A DNA stretch of 64,000 bases from Prostheceraeus crozeri (taxonomy: Eukaryota; Platyhelminthes; Polycladida; Euryleptidae). Below the pieces are notes generated by a model that searched no databases, was not told the origin of the DNA, and saw nothing but the letters and a program-made list of their open reading frames with translations. Positions within the stretch are counted from its first letter, which is position 1, and each line of letters begins with the position of its first letter. The DNA lies in NCBI GenBank assembly GCA_907163375.1, contig CAJQUW010003215.1:42936-106935 (forward strand), written 5' to 3'. Positions 62,285-64,000 of the stretch are shown in pieces. Made by a program: the position numbers and the translations under genes.

Positions 62285-63700
62285 TAAGGAGGGAGACGTG
62301 AAGAGCGGGTAAAGCTTACGGATATTGTGGTGAGCGAAATTGTAGAGCTGGTCGAGCGTCATCCTGACTACACTTAAGAACAAATAAGTGGGCAGTTGCG
62401 TTTTTCTTTATCTGTTGCCAGCATTTCACGGGCTTTAGAAAAACAACTTATCACCATCAGGAAGTTGGAGGACTGCCCCGCTAATCGCAACACATTGGTG
62501 ACAAAGCAAAAACGATCCTTTTACGCCGAATGGTATTTAGGAGAAACAGCGGTCAACACCGGACGCTTGTCGTCTGCGCGCGCATTTGTTGAGCTCGCTT
62601 GTCCGCTTCGACATTCCGCCTGTTTCTCGGCCAATCTCCCGCTGATTGTCTCGCCGTGCGTGATACTTGGGCGCATTTTGTACTCTTCGCTTGCTTGTAG
62701 GCTTTAACTTCTTGTCATACGCGGTTGTAATCGATTCGCTTCCGCTTGTCGACTTCCGTCTCGATTCGCTTGCGTTCCGCTTGTTCGCGCCGTTGCTTCT
62801 TGCTCTCGCTCCGGCGAGTCCTCTTCACTCGCCGGCTTCCGCTCTCTCGCTTTCGCTGGTACTGTCCGTACCGTCTTCCGTTGTTCTGCTGCGCCGCTAC
62901 GCTCTTCTTATTCGACTTTGTTCGCCGTTCGATTGTGTCTTTGATTACGCTTGCCGCATCGGCTTGTCGCCCGTCTTCTTTCGCTTTCAAGTCGTCGACC
63001 GCCTTGTGCGCTTCCGGTACTTCGCGTTCCCTTTTCGCTTCTTTGCCTTGTCGCTTGTTCCTGCGCACCGCTTGCCGCCTTTCTTGTAGGCGTCTTTCGA
63101 TTCGCCCTCGCCATGCTTTGCGCCCATTTCTGTATACGTTTGAATGAGACTTGTTTTTAATATTTATTCAAAGCGCACCCGAGGAAGAATGCCTAAAGGG
63201 CAGGCCAGCAGTTCGGCAAGTCATGGCATACCGTGGGCCAAATCTAAATTTGGTGATGGCAATTGACACTGTGGTCGGGTGTCGTATATTACGAGCGTCA
63301 AAGGGGTTGTATGACAAGTAAAGTCAAACAGAGATTTTGCAGATATTATTTTTTAGCATGTGTAATATATGAAATTGAATGTTTGTTTCAAATTTCAGGC
63401 GAAAGATTCGGACAATTTTATGATAATCTCCAGACGACATACTACGTGAGTGCAAATGCGTAATACGATGGCACGATCGTGATGGATAACGCTCCAGTAC
63501 ATCACGGATTATTGAGTGTGACGATGATGAAATCCCCGTTAAGTTTTTACCTCCATACAGTCCATTCCTGAACCCCATTGAAAATGCCTTTGTTGTTTTC
63601 AAGCTTAAATTGCGAGCTTGACCAGGGAGAGGCTTGACAACCCGACAGAAGGTATTTCTGTCGCGGAACATCGCTTGCAGCTTCTTACTGACCTATCCTC
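62285..63700 (+). pseudogene. Interrupted IS630/Tc1-type transposase
   Basis: The first part (62285-62555) reads TDIVVSEIVELVERHPDY, then SGQLRFSLSVASISRALEK, a helix-turn-helix, and RSFYAEWYLGE. After a GC-rich interruption the frame pieces resume with NETCFNIYSKRTRGRMPKGQ (first catalytic acidic region, near 63145), VMAYRGPNLNLVMAIDTVVG, then IVMDNAPVHHGLL (second Asp, near 63480), and FLPPYSPFLNPIENAF (last acidic residue, near 63560). Frame changes and a stop near 62375 show it is inactive. Confidence 0.7.
62560..63140. other. GC-rich, strand-asymmetric block inside the transposase
   Basis: The plus strand is pyrimidine-rich with endless CGCTT, TTCGC and GCTTG variants, so minus-strand frames read as Lys/Arg/Glu-rich low complexity (for example 62715-63068). 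Composition is unlike anything else in the window. It falls exactly between two transposase motifs. I do not call a gene in it. Confidence 0.6.
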
Positions 63701-64000
63701 CTCAATAATCGAGGATCAAGAGACAATAAGTGCCGAAAAATGAACCACGTGATGAGGTACATGCATCGTTGCTTTGCCATGGCCGACATTATACAATAGC
63801 TTGCGATGCTTAATTATAAATTTGGAATGAACTTGATTGTTTTCTATACATTTTGATTTTTATAGTTACGAACTTGATTGATTATTTGCGCTACTGGTTG
63901 AAATAGAAATGAAATTGATTGAAATAACTCCAATGGTAGAAATTGATTGAACTTAAACAAACTTGATTGAGTTAGCTATGAATCTGACTGGAAAAACCTG

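Larger units (their letters stand above)
62136..64000 (+). mobile_element. IS630/Tc1-type DNA transposon ending at the window edge
   Basis: The left end CAGGTTTTTCCAGTCAGGTT, after TA, is inverted at the last bases of the window (…CTGACTGGAAAAACCTG). Both ends carry several CAATCAAGTT-type subterminal repeats. The total of 1,865 bp includes a foreign-looking GC-rich block of about 580 bp. The right target site lies outside the window. Confidence 0.75.

Noticed and set aside
62715-63068. Lys/Arg/Glu-rich minus-strand frame
   Set aside because: A direct result of purine-strand bias; several overlapping frames show the same low complexity and it interrupts a transposase.

Overview
The window is gene-poor, AT-rich, repeat-dense nuclear DNA of an invertebrate animal. 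A complete single-exon DEG/ENaC-type channel gene (28433-30007) is the only convincing host gene, and that family is essentially animal-specific. Everything else recognisable is mobile: Penelope-like retroelement pieces with GIY-YIG endonuclease domains, decayed LINE reverse transcriptases, Tc1/IS630-type DNA transposons, an unassigned long-TIR transposon, and many MITE-like inverted repeats. I cannot name the species.

The centrepiece is a complete Polinton/Maverick of the adintovirus type at 35628-53307 (17,680 bp). It has 538-bp terminal inverted repeats (one mismatch noticed by eye), AG...CT termini and a 6-bp target duplication matching at 5 of 6 positions. All of its main genes are open. 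They cover replication (protein-primed DNA polymerase B, a possible sliding-clamp-like protein), integration (retroviral-type integrase fused to a phospholipase A2 domain), and virion assembly (adenain-like protease, double-jelly-roll major capsid protein, penton-like protein, FtsK/HerA-type packaging ATPase, two small hydrophobic virion-type proteins, a coiled-coil fibre-like protein). The rest are uncharacterised. Gene order left to right: truncated TIR gene(+), 196-aa ORF(-), protease(+), PLA2-integrase(-), pX-like(-), MCP(-), pVI-like(-), fibre-like(-), clamp-like(+), PolB(-), 109-aa(-), ATPase(-), penton(-), 273-aa(-), 239-aa TIR gene(-).

The most unusual signal is a set of short GC-rich palindromes scattered through this AT-rich element. 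Many sit exactly on stop codons, with the stop in the hairpin loop or second arm; others are inserted in frame inside coding regions. Nearly every element ORF also starts directly behind a T-run/A-run ending in AAAAATG or similar. Together these look like an element-specific punctuation system for gene starts and ends.

Left flank: 1-4400 non-coding inverted repeats; 4410-8742 long-TIR transposon with a broken, intron-containing transposase; 9038-9753 MITE; 9.8-18 kb with nothing recognised; 18.8-20.4 kb a Tc1 element nested in a MITE whose relative lies at 54915-56171; 21.4-26.6 kb a Penelope graveyard; 24274-25095 a MITE inside a TA microsatellite; 28.4-30 kb the channel gene; 30.9-35.3 kb retroelement remnants. 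Right flank: Penelope endonuclease pieces (53.3 and 57 kb), a 1-kb foldback with about 425-bp arms (59112-60114), and an IS630/Tc1-type transposon (62136-64000) ending exactly at the window edge and interrupted by a GC-rich block.
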